Of a DNA stretch of 64,000 nt, positions 34,191 through 46,174 are shown piece by piece. Below the pieces are notes generated by a model. It saw only the letters and a program-made list of their open reading frames with translations. It was not told where the DNA came from and searched no databases. Numbering within the stretch: position 1 is the first letter of the stretch; each line of letters starts with the position of its first letter. This DNA is from Rhyacophila brunnea (lineage: Eukaryota; Arthropoda; Insecta; Trichoptera; Rhyacophilidae): the NCBI GenBank assembly GCA_022495005.1, contig JAGYXB010000559.1, positions 620,001 to 684,000 on the forward strand, given 5' to 3'. The position numbers and the translations under genes are program-made.

Positions 34191-36931
34191 GGGTTTTATT
34201 CCTGACGATGAAGATGTAAAGTTCACTATGCCAATTAATTGATTCTTTATATCCAGTAAAAATCATACGACATAGACAAACTGCGTTTCTTTTTTTTAAT
34301 GTGTAATTAACAATGACATTATTATTGGTAATTAACGATTAAATGTTAATGAATTAATATTTATTTTGATAGGAGTAATTCAATTTGGGTATATTTTTTT
34401 CTGTTGGAGACCAAAACCCAAATTGGATTATAGTGCCGAAGAAGAGATGATATATTTACTTTGTAGGTACCACAAAGTTGTGTTAAAAATGTTTAATTTA
34501 AAAAAGATTGTATGCTCCTGTGTTAGATGCAGTGAGTGGGATGTTTGATTTATACGCAACAGATGCGACTATTCAACCCTGGGGAGAGAATCTCAACGCA
34601 CTGAGCAATCACTTATTTTTATGACGCGAAATCGTAAAAGTCGTTTGTAGTAACTATTAAATTATGCTAATCATTAAAATGTGCACTTTGTCATTTTGGT
34701 GATTTGTCATACACACTGCAAATAAAAAATAACCGCAGACACAGAATTATACAAATCAGTCATACAGTTTTAAAAATAAGTCTGGGAGATGAAAATCTGA
34801 ACATTACTTAGGTACCACAAATATTTATAATTAAACCACATCAAAAAATATACAAATATAATTAAATAAATTTTATACTCAGATAGTGATATTTCAGTGG
34901 GTATCTACGTAATTGAAAAAAACTTTGCAATTTAAACGCTCTGCAGGCTTAGAAGGAGTTATTCCATAGCCGAAATAATGACGAATATAGTAGATATAAT
35001 AATATACAATGCGTGGATATTTAAAATAATAACTTAGTTATTCTGTTTTCATATAGAAATTTGTATATACAAAATATCAACATAAAATATAATATTATTT
35101 CTTTACAGCCGACATCTTGTTCCAAGAATTATTTGCAAAATGCAATATTTTGGATGGAATACAATTTTGAGAATTGTAAATATTAATATAAGATTATTGG
35201 GCAAAAATAAAAGACAAACATGTTTTAAAAAAAAATGTCCTTTCTATATTTAATCGGTAAGGTGCAGTTTTATGAACTTGGAATTAGTTAAATCAAGACT
35301 ACAACGATATATTAAATACTTGCAAGATAAAAAACTTTTTATTTACCACGTTTTTAAATTTTCTGTTGAATCATATAAACTTGAGAATTCTATGTATTAA
35401 TAAATACTTTTTTTTGTACTTGACAGAAATAGGTACTGAATAAATATTATAGAATACTGAAATGTCATTTTGACATTTCTTATTGATTGCCATAGTAACG
35501 CACGTATATATTATATTTTAGTTGCTAGGACCACCGCCTTAGTAACCAATAATAGTATTTTACTTTTTACGGATTTCTTCCGAAATAACTTTTCATACAA
35601 AACAGAATTAACTGAAAATGAATTCAATTCTACTTAAAGAAGGCTAAAAATATTACAAGAATGCATTGGAATCGTGTTTTGATATATTCTAAAAGTTTCT
35701 AATGTCTAGCTAGTCGGGAAGTTAGTTAAAAGTCGATTGCAAGATTTGTACTGGATAAACAACCACCGGACAAAGAAGAAGACGAGCTAAGAAAAACGTG
35801 GTAATTAAATGTAAAAAAATGATTAACCGATGAAAAAATGATATAATAATAGATGAGAACTTTAATTTGTCGGATGCATCAATATCAGCTAAATAATATG
35901 ATGTAAAAGTATGTATGGCATTCATTTTTAATTAAAGTGCTAATTGGATGAACGTTGTATGGAAATTCGGCACGAAATATACGAAGAAGCTATTGACAGT
36001 TTAAAAACATTATACACACGTATAGCCCAAAATGAAGTAAATATAAGATGAGGTAGTTACAAAGATTATTTTGTCTGTTATTATAATATAATAAATATAA
36101 TTATCATTCAGGTACGTGGGTACAACATATTATATATCTAAATAATAACAAAAGTTTAAACGAAATGAAATATAATCTACATAAAATAGTTTATAAAACG
36201 TAATATTTTGAAAAAACGAGAGGAAATTGGTACATTAATACTGGATGTACAATGTTACGAACAAATACGAAAGCGAAAAATAAACATATTTCAGTGACAA
36301 AAATTTTGGAGGGGTTATAAATCGGGTGGTTGAGATGCAATTCTAATGGAAATCGAGTCGCCAAGTGAAGGTTATGAAAGGCCTTATGCAAGGGTTTGCA
36401 AATCGATGAGAGCCAGCTGTCGAAGGGAAATCCCGACTGAGGTTTGACTATGGCGCAACTAGACGGTTTTATTGCGTTGACAAATGTTTGGCAACAACGT
36501 TTATGAAAAATATTTATGAGCAAGTATTTTCCGACAGAAGGGGGCTCGAAGTAGGGGAAAAATATTAACCGTGATCGGTTACCTTCAGAATTCAAATTTT
36601 AAAATTTCACTGTAAAATATACTTATACATTAAATGGTTCATTCCATAGTTTGATAATTAAAAAAAAACTATTATTAGCTCAATTGATAACCAATGACTG
36701 TTATATACAGAAAATTCTCAATCATTATAATATTATATCATGATGTGAATATATATCCTTTTATATAATTGACGTTGAAATAAAAAACGTACTTAATTAA
36801 TTATTAATCTAATATAATATTAATACACTGTAATGTAAACTATATTATAATCATTTCGTAAATTGAAATTCTATCAAGTAGATAAATTTTAGATTACTAA
36901 CTATTTTTTTTATTCAACGAATAATTTTTTA
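34191..36931. other. AT-rich gap; X-box-like site, small palindrome and an island at 36290-36600
   Basis: AATGTCATTTTGACATT at 35461-35477 is a perfect inverted repeat and is followed by an RFX-like GATTGCCATAGTAAC (35485-35499). The 36290-36600 island is single-copy and GC-richer. The 134-codon minus frame 36191-36595 covers it but has no recognisable domain, signal peptide or paralogue; I treat it as a chance frame in less AT-rich DNA. Confidence 0.4.
36850..36895. repeat. Tail fragment of palindromic family P
   Basis: TCATTTCGTAAATTGAAATTCTATCAAGTAGATAAA matches the tail of the 27.0-kb element (TTCTTGTAAAATGGAATTCTACCAAGTAAAT). No palindromic arms remain. Confidence 0.55.
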
Positions 36932-36985
36932 AAGATTTAAGAATGTAACATTGTAATTATTGAACATACATCATTTTGAAAACAC
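36932..36985 (-). repeat. Tail fragment of SINE family A, inverted relative to the 37.3-kb copy
   Basis: AAGAATGTAACATTG..TATTGAACATACAT.ATTTTGAAAACAC matches 11112-11165. It lies about 300 bp upstream of copy 3 and in the opposite orientation. Confidence 0.65.
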
Positions 36986-37250
36986 TATATATTATAAACT
37001 ACATACAATATAACACTATATTATTATACTACAATATATTATAAAATATAATTCGTCATTTTATGAACAGATAAGTACCTATTACATATTTTATGTACCT
37101 ATGTCATATACAATAGAAGAAATGTTAATTTAATTACCTACAGTTGTAGGTATCAGTAATTTCAAAATAATTATAAGTAGTTTAAAATTAAATTCATTAA
37201 TACAAAATAATGTAGTTTTCAATCGCCAATAGTCACTCCATTTGGAAAGC

Positions 37251-37460
37251 GCTTCAGAAAGTATTAGGAGAAATTAGTTAAAATTTGTCGCAATTAAATA
37301 TGGCGCCTATAGCATAGTGGTCTATGTGCATGAGCACGAAACCCGAGAGATACAGATTCGATTCCTGCTGGGTATCTTACTTTTTTCAAAAAAGTTTTTT
37401 TCCATTGGTTAACTATATTTTCTCAAACGTGTTTTTAAAATTATGTTTGTTCAAATTATA
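37251..37460 (+). mobile_element. tRNA-derived SINE, family A, copy 3
   Basis: It has the leader GCTTCAGAAAGTATTAGGAG, an A box (CTATAGCATAGTGGTCTATG, 37307-37326), a B box (CAGATTCGATTCCTGC, about 37352-37367) and the tail (TTTTTTCAAAAAAGTTTTT, CAAACGTGTTTTTAAAATTATG). Of the copies, this has the best pair of Pol III boxes. Family members share the leader upstream of the tRNA-like head. Confidence 0.82.
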
Positions 37461-38341
37461 TCTACTGTGCACGTGCAAATAAAAAAATAGATCATTACTA
37501 GTCTAAGATCATTACTAATATCCGAATTAAATGATCTCTTATACCAGTAGCGAAGGTAAATAGTGTAAATTGTAGTTGTATTCTTTCAATGAAAACAAAA
37601 TATATATCACTGACAAAATTTAATGTACAGTATTTATGGCGGATCTTAACAGCCTAACTTCACCTGTCGCCACTGTCTTACAATTAGGTATATAATTAAT
37701 CACGATATAGCAAATATGAAAATATTAAAGAAAATATATTTAAAATGTATTGATATTAATTATTTTAATCAAAGGAAAAGAATTTTTAACAAGAATTGTT
37801 TATAACATGGTTCGATAAACAAATACTAGAAAGAAAAATAAGATAAAGAGTACAGAGTTGTGAAAACAGAGACGCTTTTGAGGCGATGTGTGAAAGGACA
37901 TCTCATTAAAATTTCAGTGAAGAGGATTTATATGAATGCCACTATTTCATTCCAGTACGAGTCAAAGAAACACTAACTAGGAACATAAGCACTATGTAAT
38001 TACTGAAGTCAACTTCTCAACTGTAATTTGATTTTTTTAAAACTACATATAATTACTAAGAAATTACTGATACCTACTGTAGGTACTAATTAAATTTGGA
38101 CTTATTCTATAATGTCATATATAAAATATGTAATACTTGTCTGTTCAAAAAATGTCGAATTCTATTTATTGTATTCAAGATATTACATTAATTTAAAATT
38201 TTCGCAATAATACTTCAGTATTACGAATTAAAAGATCATTTTATATTATTATAAGTAGTAAAATTACTGTCAAATAGCAAGTAATAATAATAACCATTGT
38301 ATATTTTAAATTATTTTGGCAGAGAAAGTCACAGAACATAA
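37461..38341. other. AT-rich gap, nothing recognised
   Basis: No ORF over 60 codons, no tRNA-like head and no repeat with a partner in the window. Confidence 0.4.
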
Positions 38342-38531
38342 AAATATTTCACAAAATTAACACAATTACTAACAGGCCACGGAGCACTAAAAGCATATCT
38401 AAAAAGATTTAAATTTAGGGACGATGGTGGCATGTCATCAACGACTGCCTTATACTATAAAAGAAGCGATAAACTCCCGGAACGCTGTGTAGGTAACATA
38501 ATCCCGAGATTTACTTGCAAACACCTCACGT
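38342..38531 (+). pseudogene. LINE (R1/Jockey-like) ORF2 distal fragment
   Basis: The frame from 38342 is open for 62 codons to a TAA at 38529-38531 and reads YFTKLTQLLTGHGALKAYLK, then RFKFRDDGGMSS. The LTGHG-x-x-x-x-YL-x-RF-x motif is the hallmark that precedes the Cys/His (C-x-C...E..H.L..C) region in R1-, Jockey- and I-type non-LTR retrotransposons and their RNase H-type tails. Here the cysteines expected after the motif (ESP.CPCG) are missing, replaced by DDGGMSS. There is no ATG, so it is a fragment of a longer ORF. It is a different lineage from the RRGR-type LINE relics. Confidence 0.7.
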
Positions 38532-39499
38532 AATACTAAACAACAAAACAACACAAGAGTGCTACACTAAATATTTAATTATGGCCAAAAAAAATTAAAG
38601 ATAAATGTAGGAATAAAATTAACTGCACACTACCAAAAAACTGTAATCGAGCAAATTTTTCAATATCACCATTCATGCAAATAAATAACTCAATGTAATT
38701 AACTCTCAACCGCCGTGTACGAAAAAGCAATGGCTCGGAAATTAAAAAAAAATATTGAAATTATTGTTGAGATCATTATCAACGGGTGGTGACCTACCTT
38801 ACGAAATATAAAGGTGTAGTTATACCTCTTAATTTATTTGTACATATATATTGTTATTAAAGTAAGATCATACACATGCTATAGAACTATAATTACGTTG
38901 CTGTTATTGTCATATATTAAAAATCAAATATTGCTCTGATTGCATTTTGAAAAGATTGACAGAAGTAAAAATGCGCTATATTTACTACGCTACGTAACAT
39001 ATTCGACAGAGACAATGCCTCGGAGTCAAGTGTTTTGGGGGCATTAAAATTTCAAGCGTTATCCTTGAAAATAGTCACCACGTAAATCTACGAAACGTGA
39101 ATTTTTGTCCTTTAGACATTGACGCAAACTCTGAAACGTAAAGTGCGCCCAAGGGATTGGAGCCTTTGCGGGGATGGGTGCGAGGAACGCGAAGGGAAGG
39201 GATGAAAAGATGCAGAGGTAAATACGCTGGAAAAGGGGTGCAGGCGACGCGACTGAAGGCGAGGCAGTATGCTCGGTTTGTCAAAAGCCTCGCTCCGGCA
39301 GCCAAGCAGGAAGTGAATGACAACCAGATTCCAAATTAAAACAAAAAATAATCAATGGCCATAGTATAGTTATTTTTATATGTAGCGGTAACAAGATATC
39401 GTTTATTATTAACCATCAAACTAATTTTGATTTCACGACAATGCCTAAATGAAAACCCGCGTATGAAAGTGTAAAATTATAGTATAACCACCTCACCGA
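38532..39499. other. Gap with a GC-richer island at 39000-39330
   Basis: The island shows CCTCGGAGTCAAGTG, TTTTGGGGGCATTAAAATTTC and a purine-rich block GGGTGCGAGGAACGCGAAGGGAAGGG. Open frames occur on both strands at once (39075-39323 minus, 39157-39339 plus), which is a composition effect and not support for coding. Confidence 0.35.
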
Positions 39500-39567
39500 T
39501 AATCAAACCCGGAGCTCCGGGATGGAAGGCCAGCGCATTACGCACTCCACCACGAGATCCACCAAAT
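39500..39567 (-). mobile_element. tRNA-like SINE head
   Basis: On the minus strand: TGGTGGATCTCGTGGTGGAGTGCG (A-box-like) followed by GGGTTTGATTATCGG (B-box-like). Between them is a perfect 14-bp palindrome CCCGGAGCTCCGGG (39509-39522). It does not fold as a standard tRNA. Confidence 0.4.
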
Positions 39568-39922
39568 AAAACGCCGTATAAGTTATATATGCCGCAAATT
39601 GTAAGTCAAAGTATTCACAATTATTTGGGATGCATAGGAGGAAAGTCCGATATTTTATCGACTTATTATTATTATTTTCTGATTTTCGAATTGATTCATA
39701 TAAATTTTAATATTATTTTTATGTATATCAGCAATGTGATAGCAAATGGTTATGGTATTTAAGCATTCATTTTTAGGTTTCTTTAGAAATTTTTCAAATC
39801 ATATTATATTCTTTGGATATGGTGGAATTATTCAACTAGTTTTCTATATTAATATTATTATTCTATTTATCGAGTTGATAATATAATATGTATCCAAGGT
39901 TTGCGATACCTTTATTTGCCTA

Positions 39923-40499
39923 AAGCGTCAATGACATTGCTACTTTACGAGCTGCTTGTTGGCGAATTTACAATTTGCTTTTAAACTCGCCCAGTGTCAT
40001 CATCGAACAAGCTAACAAGCAGATTATAAACAATCTACCGAAAAAAGTTGAAAGCCGGTCAACTTTATACGCTTACATGCTAGCGTGTGGGCTTACTTCG
40101 TCTGCACAGTAGAGCGATGGTAGCGACGTCTCGGTAAAAAAACGAATTACTTACTCATTTTGACATTTACTGTTTTGAAGTTTTAAAATGGAAACATTAT
40201 TCGGCAAGCATTTTACGTTCATTTACGTTCCACTTCATAGCGCTAGAGCCTGATAAAAGTAAACGACAGAATATTATGATTTCAACTCGCTGGCTTGTGT
40301 ATATTAACTATGCTTTTTTACGTATATCATCTATTGTCTATGATCTGCAACTACGTTCTGTCAAAATAGTCGCTGGCTTGTGGCTTCTCAGCGTATGGAA
40401 AATTTTATGTGTCATCATCAAAATCGCAGTAGCTCAATCGCCCGCTTTTAAATTCGCAAAACAAACAGCTTGTAAAGTAGCTCAATGTCATTGACGCTT
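39923..40499. mobile_element. Terminal-inverted-repeat element, 577 bp, parent of the 8.5-kb hairpin
   Basis: Ends AAGCGTCAATGACATTG and CAATGTCATTGACGCTT are perfect inverted repeats, and similarity continues inward for about 75 bp (TTTACGAGCTGCTTGTTGGCGAATTTA versus its diverged complement). The interior includes GCTTACTTCGTCTGCACAG and a 72-codon frame (40276-40494) that runs into the right arm and has no transposase motif. The immediate flanks read GCCTA and AGCC; a GCC duplication is possible but weak. Confidence 0.82.
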
Positions 40500-41035
40500 A
40501 GCCAATTTGAAAATTTTCTTTTTGCTATACCTACTTTAAAATATTTAGTAATCAAATGTAACAATAATTCGCTGTCACAGTATCGATATATGTACATGTG
40601 TGTTGTTACTTATTATCTAATTTGAAAAATGAATACTTGAGATGGTTACCAGTCACTGGCACACAATAATTTGAAGAGAATTGGCGCGAAGCAAGTGCAC
40701 GAAGTAAGTGCGCGCCGTTAATCCTACGATATCCTAGCGACAGAGTAAAACACAGATTAACGAAAGTGAAAATTGCAAGGAAATAAGCGACTTGGAGAAG
40801 GAACGCCTGTTTTGCTTAGGGAAATAATAATACGACAGAGTGGTTACTTGGAAACGAAGGTACCCATTTTCCAAGACAATTTTAATTAAATTTTACATAC
40901 GTAAAGGTTATTACACTGATTATCTGACATGTAATAGATGATACGTAGACACGTGGATTTGTTGTTGTGTATCTCAATTCCAAGACCAGCTAATACTATC
41001 ATGTTTCAATTGAAGTGTATAAAATGTGTGACCTA
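40500..41035. other. Gap with an island at 40660-40900
   Basis: Contains TTGGCGCGAAGCAAGTGCACGAAGTAAGTGCGCGCCG, two near-identical GAAG.AAGTGC units inside GGCGCG/CGCGCC. No gene seen. Confidence 0.35.
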
Positions 41036-41354
41036 GGTCCGTTTCAGACGGGACACCGATGTCGCGCTCGATATAATATAGGAGGCTTTTGTATTCGAAT
41101 AAAGGGGCCTTTGTATTATGTTTATGAACGCCCCAGAGCTAACGAGTCAACGCGTGTCCGGTACACTTTTCCGTCAGCCGCTACATTCTCAAGTCGCTGG
41201 TACACTTGTTTTTATTAGCGCAGCCAGTTTTATGTTCTAAGTTATAACGCGAAATTATGCGTTGACTCATTAGCTCTGGGGCGTTCATAAACATAACACA
41301 AAGGCATCCTTATTATATACGAGCGCGACACCGGTGTCCCGTCTGAAACGGCCC
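41036..41354. mobile_element. PIF/Harbinger-like MITE with long inverted arms
   Basis: Ends GGTCCGTTTCAGACGGG and, reverse-complemented, GGGCCGTTTCAGACGGG start arms of about 118 and 96 nt (41036-41153, 41259-41354) that include ACACCG.TGTCGCGCTCG and GCGTTCATAAACATAA. Flanks are CTA (41033-41035) and TTA (41355-41357), close to the TWA target of PIF/Harbinger elements. The left arm has an extra piece, GAGGCTTTTGTATTCGAATAA. Both small ORFs here (41015-41218 plus, 41242-41448 minus) share YVYERPRANEST because they read the same arm. Confidence 0.82.
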
Positions 41355-42260
41355 TTAATCGATTTCTTTGAAACGACGTAAGAGAATAATTGGGTGAAAA
41401 ACTATTTTTTAATTTCTTCAAAAAAATAAGATTTATGGTTATTTTCATGGTAGGTAATTTAATAACAATAAAATATTATTAGGTACCTATCTAGGTAACT
41501 CGTTATAAAAAATATATGCCTTTTTTTCAATTTGGTTGAATTGCTTGATTGTAAATGTGCCATGTTTGCTATAAACCTAATGCTTGGCTATTATTAAAAA
41601 AAAGTTTAATCTTTTTTATACATATCGCGTAACTACTCTATGGACTTCGGTTTATGAAATTGTGAAAGAATGAGTCACTAGAAACGGATTAATCAATGAA
41701 GTCTTATAATAATTACTGATACGGTGACAAGTTAACTACTAAATTAAAATACATGTTATTTTTTATAACATTCAATTATAACAAACACTATAAAAAGCCT
41801 CGCGATACGATAAAAATTCGCACTAAAACCGTTTTCACAACTTCAGCGTTTTGCTCGTATGTATTTATTTTTTCATCAAAAAAATTACGTAAGCCCCCCC
41901 AAAAAGCGCTCGCCTTTATATTACGGATTTGCAATAAAACTAATTTGGGCGCCTCCCGACGCGAAAAGAAGGCGAATTTTCCATATCTCATTACGTTGTA
42001 ATGGGGCGAAGGCATTTACCTGGAAATTGCTAGGCGCAAAGTCTGCGGAGAGACACCGTGGAGTAGATAGACTGTATGAGGAATATACTCAGACAATGTC
42101 AAATGCAAATATGTGTATCCAGGACAGGCTCGAGGAGGATAAACCACATTTTTCTAATAAGAAATTTTCTTTATTCGATACCGAATACAAATAATATATA
42201 TTTTAAGAATTATTAAAATATTAAATATATGTAATTTAGAAAATACACTTTTCACAATTT
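41355..42260. other. Gap with a candidate island at 41800-42190
   Basis: The island includes CCTCGCGATACG, TTTATATTACGGATTTGCAATAAAACTAATTTGGGCG and AGTCTGCGGAGAGACACCG. Three overlapping frames are open (41753-42001 and 41859-42194 plus, 41788-42015 minus). The 111-codon plus frame is basic and lacks a known domain. A real exon cannot be excluded. Confidence 0.3.
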
Positions 42261-42483
42261 TATACACAAGGCTGCTATCGGCGGCTATCGAGGGTAGTTT
42301 ATCATATTCATGTATTGTGGCGGTTAATTGTTACAACAAGTTAACCGTCTGAACTGTCAACAAGTGCAATGTTTTAACAGCACCTCACTTGGCTGTGTTA
42401 ACTTTCAAAGCGAGATAGACAGTTTAAACGGCGAACATATTGTAACAATTATAATACCTTAATCCATACATATGATAAACTAG
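42261..42483. mobile_element. Palindromic MITE, family L, member 2 (right end truncated)
   Basis: Left end TATACACAAGGCTGCTATCGGCGG and TAGTTTATCATATTCATGTATTG are mirrored on the right by ATACATATGATAAACTA, where similarity stops. The centre shares TGTTTTAACAGCACCTCACTTGGCTGTGTTAACTTT with the 59.0-kb copy. No ORF. Confidence 0.8.
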
Positions 42484-45400
42484 ACTAGACTCTAGAGCTA
42501 TTGCATTGAAATGTTATTCTGTGTTTGCTGTTTTGCCTAATTATCTCCATGCTGCCATCTATATCCCGCCACCATACGAGTGAATGAATTGAAATAATAA
42601 TTATAAGATACTATTTATATACTATGAACACCTTTACAAAATATATTATTAAAGTGGTGTACAGTTAATGAATATTCTAAGACCGGCCCTGTGCAACAAT
42701 TGCAGGGATTATGCAGGGAAGATAATGTGATGGGCACCAGTGAAGGAACACTAAAACAGACGTGTAATAAAAATAATCACATAAAACATCTTCCTCTCGC
42801 TGTGAGAATGAAACTCTAACTTAAAGTTATATCCTGCCATGGGGTAAGTCAAAACTATACTATTGTTATCTGTTTACTTCCACCGAAATATTTTAAGGGT
42901 GAATACGCAATGCAATTTTTCATTACGCATAAAGAATACAAATTAAGTTTACCGGGTCTTAAAATATCAACACCAACAACACCCCATTTTTTGTCGGTTG
43001 TTTTTTTAAAGTGATACAACGTTATAGGATTTACGTGACATGAAAATTAATTAATAAGAATAAAAATTGATTATTTGATTAGTACAATTTTGTATTTTAA
43101 TTTTAATTAATACAATGTTTTTTTACAAAGCGCATATAATTTCATATTTCATTTATAAAATCCTTAAAACTACTAATTTTTTTTTACATGTTTTTGAATA
43201 ATTAAGAAAACACCTATCACTGTTATGTATTGGAAACATTTGCTGTTAAACCTTCCGAATCGACAATTTTGCCAAACTGTTTCATCCATATTACAGTTAT
43301 TCCTTCAAATATAGATACATTTAAAAATATATTACCAAGCAAATAGAACCGATCAAAAGTCACAGAGTACCCTCTGCCGATTGAGAGGCAATGTTTTAAT
43401 ATTCTGATTATTTAAATTATTATATATATCTGCAAAATATATTAATGAATTTTACGGAAATAGTTTTTTAGATTATTTTAAAATAATTTAGCAATCTTTG
43501 TTTTCCGAAAATCATAATCATGAGAAATAAAAAAACTTAGTAGGTACTAATTAATTCATATGATAATAAGTTTAAATAAATAAGTAATATGGAATTATAT
43601 TTATAGTAAACCACCCTCTGATAGTATTAACTTCCTAATGTTGGAAATAATAACAGAGTATACTTACCGTAAGGAAACCTGAAATATAATTGTCTTTTGA
43701 AATATTAGTAGAATTTAATGTAGGTGTACCTTATTTATGTTACTTGCGGGAATACCCGGATAATATAATCAACCAATAATCTACAAACAAAAAGAGTTAC
43801 CGAAAATGGATCTCTGAGGAACTAAATTATACATTAATAAATAAATATCCAGCAATTGGGCGTAATAAAATACATTTGTGTATAATTTCCAAATATATTT
43901 TAAATTATTATTATGTCATATCGTGAACGTTCACAAACATTAATTCGGTATATATGTAAATTACCGCAAACGAATAACATCAAAACGTTAATACAGAGGT
44001 ATCGTAAGTTCAAGGGTCTGATGAAAAATCTCCCGCAAGTCAAGCGGTAGGGTTGCCAAAAATAAACCGTTTGGTACGGCGACTGCCCCTTTCCACAGGC
44101 GCTAGGGCACCGCGCGGAATTAAATTATATCCTTATGAATATATTTCACGTTAAATTTATAAGTGTGCCGTTGGGCTTTTGCTGTATAAGTTATCTCGCA
44201 TTTTCATCCGAGACCGTTTTATCAAGGCAAGCATTTTTCGGTAGCGCCACCTCGCATTTAATCTGATCACAACGGTTGCCTGCTTAACACGCGCGATCTC
44301 ACTACTTTAGAGTGTAGGTATAGGTACCACACGAAGAAAATTATAACAGTGCCTACTGATGATCGACCAGGTGAAGGAAAATATGCTTTCACTATGAAAA
44401 TTTTTAGACTTTAATTATTAGAAATTACTGTGTGAAAAATAAGTATTTATTTAAAAGATCTAAATGAACATTTATTTTTATTCACACAGTGCCTAATATT
44501 TTTTTATTTAGTTTAAGCAAAAATTTAAGTAGGTGTGTAAAATATAAAATAAAACGAAGTTTAACTACCTCGATAACCTACATGAAACAAGCGAAAACGG
44601 CGTTGATATTGTAAACACAGATATAAATATATCGAAGGTGCTATTCTGAAAGAGCGTTTAGAATTGTATGGTAAAAATGACTTATTTATAAGGCAAATTA
44701 TTTAGAAAGTCCCTCAGCAAGAGTTATTCTATTTTTTGGTAAGGTAGTTAATCAAAATATATGACGAAATCTATAAAATTATTCTTTTTAGTAAGTATAC
44801 AAAAATGAAAATTGAGTTATTTCTTTATAAAAGTATCTAATATTAATTACTATTACTGACTGGTTACATTACATTTATATACGCAATATAAATTCTTACG
44901 GCATGCAATAAAAGCTTTGATAAATGTGTGGTATTTATATTAAATAGCTATACTAGCCATTGTTATGTACGCAAGCATTGTCGCAATTTTACTGACAATA
45001 GACGAACAATTTTACAGCGCGAGTTAACGGGTTAAATGAGAATGAAGCAAAACCGTTTTGTAAGAACGACGGCCATCCGTGCGATGAAAAAGATGATGAA
45101 GGTGTTCGTTTGCTCACACCACTACCGAAGAAAGAAAGAGAATACGCACCGAATCGAGAAGGATGACTTAGTACCAAACAAACAACATAGTCACTAAACC
45201 ATAATTTTATAACAGATATTTGGATTAATATGTTCAGTATTATCAATTTCAAGTACTTCGTAAGTACTTTATTATTTTTGTTCGCTGACAAAATTACTTG
45301 TTGCTATATTTGTCTGTCTTTTAATTGTTTGAAAAACTATTTTTATTCCGTGTTCACTATGTATACTTTAAATTTAATTTGTTCACCTTGGTTACAATAT

Positions 45401-46031
45401 ATCTCAATATATCTGTGTGACTTTTATAATTTATGAAGTAATATTAAAAAGAAATAGTAATAGTGAAAAGATTATACATATTGTGTTGTGAAACTATCGG
45501 CAACCAATTGAAAACATTCGTTAAGATGAAACTGGTCTTGATTGTATTATAATGATTTTGAAATAAGCAGTAATTACTAAAATGGCTACAGACGTCTTAA
45601 CCCTTAATTGTATGGTGTTGCCTTTCAGCAACAAACTCAATTATTCGTTATAATTTTTTGAGTTAAAAACGTGCAGTTCTCTATAGTGGCGAAAGGTGCT
45701 AACAAAATAATTATAGTTTTTTATTCACAGGTGTCACTGTTCAATTATAATAATATTAAACATTAAATGTGATCGATTATAAAGGTAATATGTACCGACA
45801 TTAAACGATTGCCGGCATGCATTTAAGGTTAATGGCCGTACTATGGGTTTACACCCGTATACTCGTGTATATTTTTACGCACCTGGACCCCGCTAAAGTA
45901 TTTAACAATGCACACAACGTTTTAAAATCGCAGCCAATATAAGATAATAGTTATATATTATTAAGTGTTTTTTTTATTCGCAATTTCGAAATTTTACCTA
46001 CATTTTTATTTAGATTAAGTCTGTAAGGAAA
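42484..46031. other. AT-rich gap with islands at 44000-44300 and 45000-45190
   Basis: No gene recognised. The 100-codon minus frame 44989-45291 overlaps the second island and has an SFSxHGW-type run with no family match. The rest is AT-rich, single-copy. Confidence 0.35.
44242..44252 (-). promoter_or_regulatory. CTCF-type core site (AGGTGGCGCTA)
   Basis: Reverse complement GCGAGGTGGCGCTACC contains the exact 11-base core AGGTGGCGCTA of the CTCF consensus, which is conserved between insects and vertebrates. It sits in a GC-richer unique island (44000-44300) with CAGGCGCTAGGGCACCGCGCGG about 150 bp away. CTCF acts as an insulator and loop anchor; use in this genome is unproven. Confidence 0.45.
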
Positions 46032-46174
46032 ATGGAGTTGATTATTAATATTATAAATAACGCCGTCACACTATGGGTGATTATTTATTGTGTTAAAAAA
46101 TATTATTCATTGCCAACTTTACTGCTATCTGTTTCTTTATTACTATATTGGTGTAAATGTCGAGGCGGTACTAA
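46032..46174 (+). CDS. Possible first coding exon of a small membrane protein
   Basis: An ATG in a fair context (GGAAAATGG) opens a 48-codon frame, MELIINIINNAVTLWVII..., with two hydrophobic stretches (about residues 10-20 and 27-39, LPTLLLSVSLLLYW) followed by a basic CKCRGGTK. The frame runs into GTAAGTATTT at 46175, a near-consensus splice donor; without splicing it would stop at once (TAA 46176-46178). Splicing to the acceptor at 47127-47128 continues it for another 16 codons. I do not recognise the protein. AT-rich DNA readily makes hydrophobic frames, so this is tentative. Confidence 0.2.

Noticed and set aside
36191..36595. 134-codon minus-strand ORF
   Set aside because: No domain, repeat partner or splice context; lies in a less AT-rich island where chance frames are longer. 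Not excluded absolutely.
39075..39339. ORFs on both strands over a GC-rich island
   Set aside because: Simultaneous open frames on both strands indicate composition; no family resemblance.
41015..41448. Two ORFs sharing YVYERPRANEST
   Set aside because: They are the same inverted-repeat arm of the MITE read from both sides, not paralogous genes.
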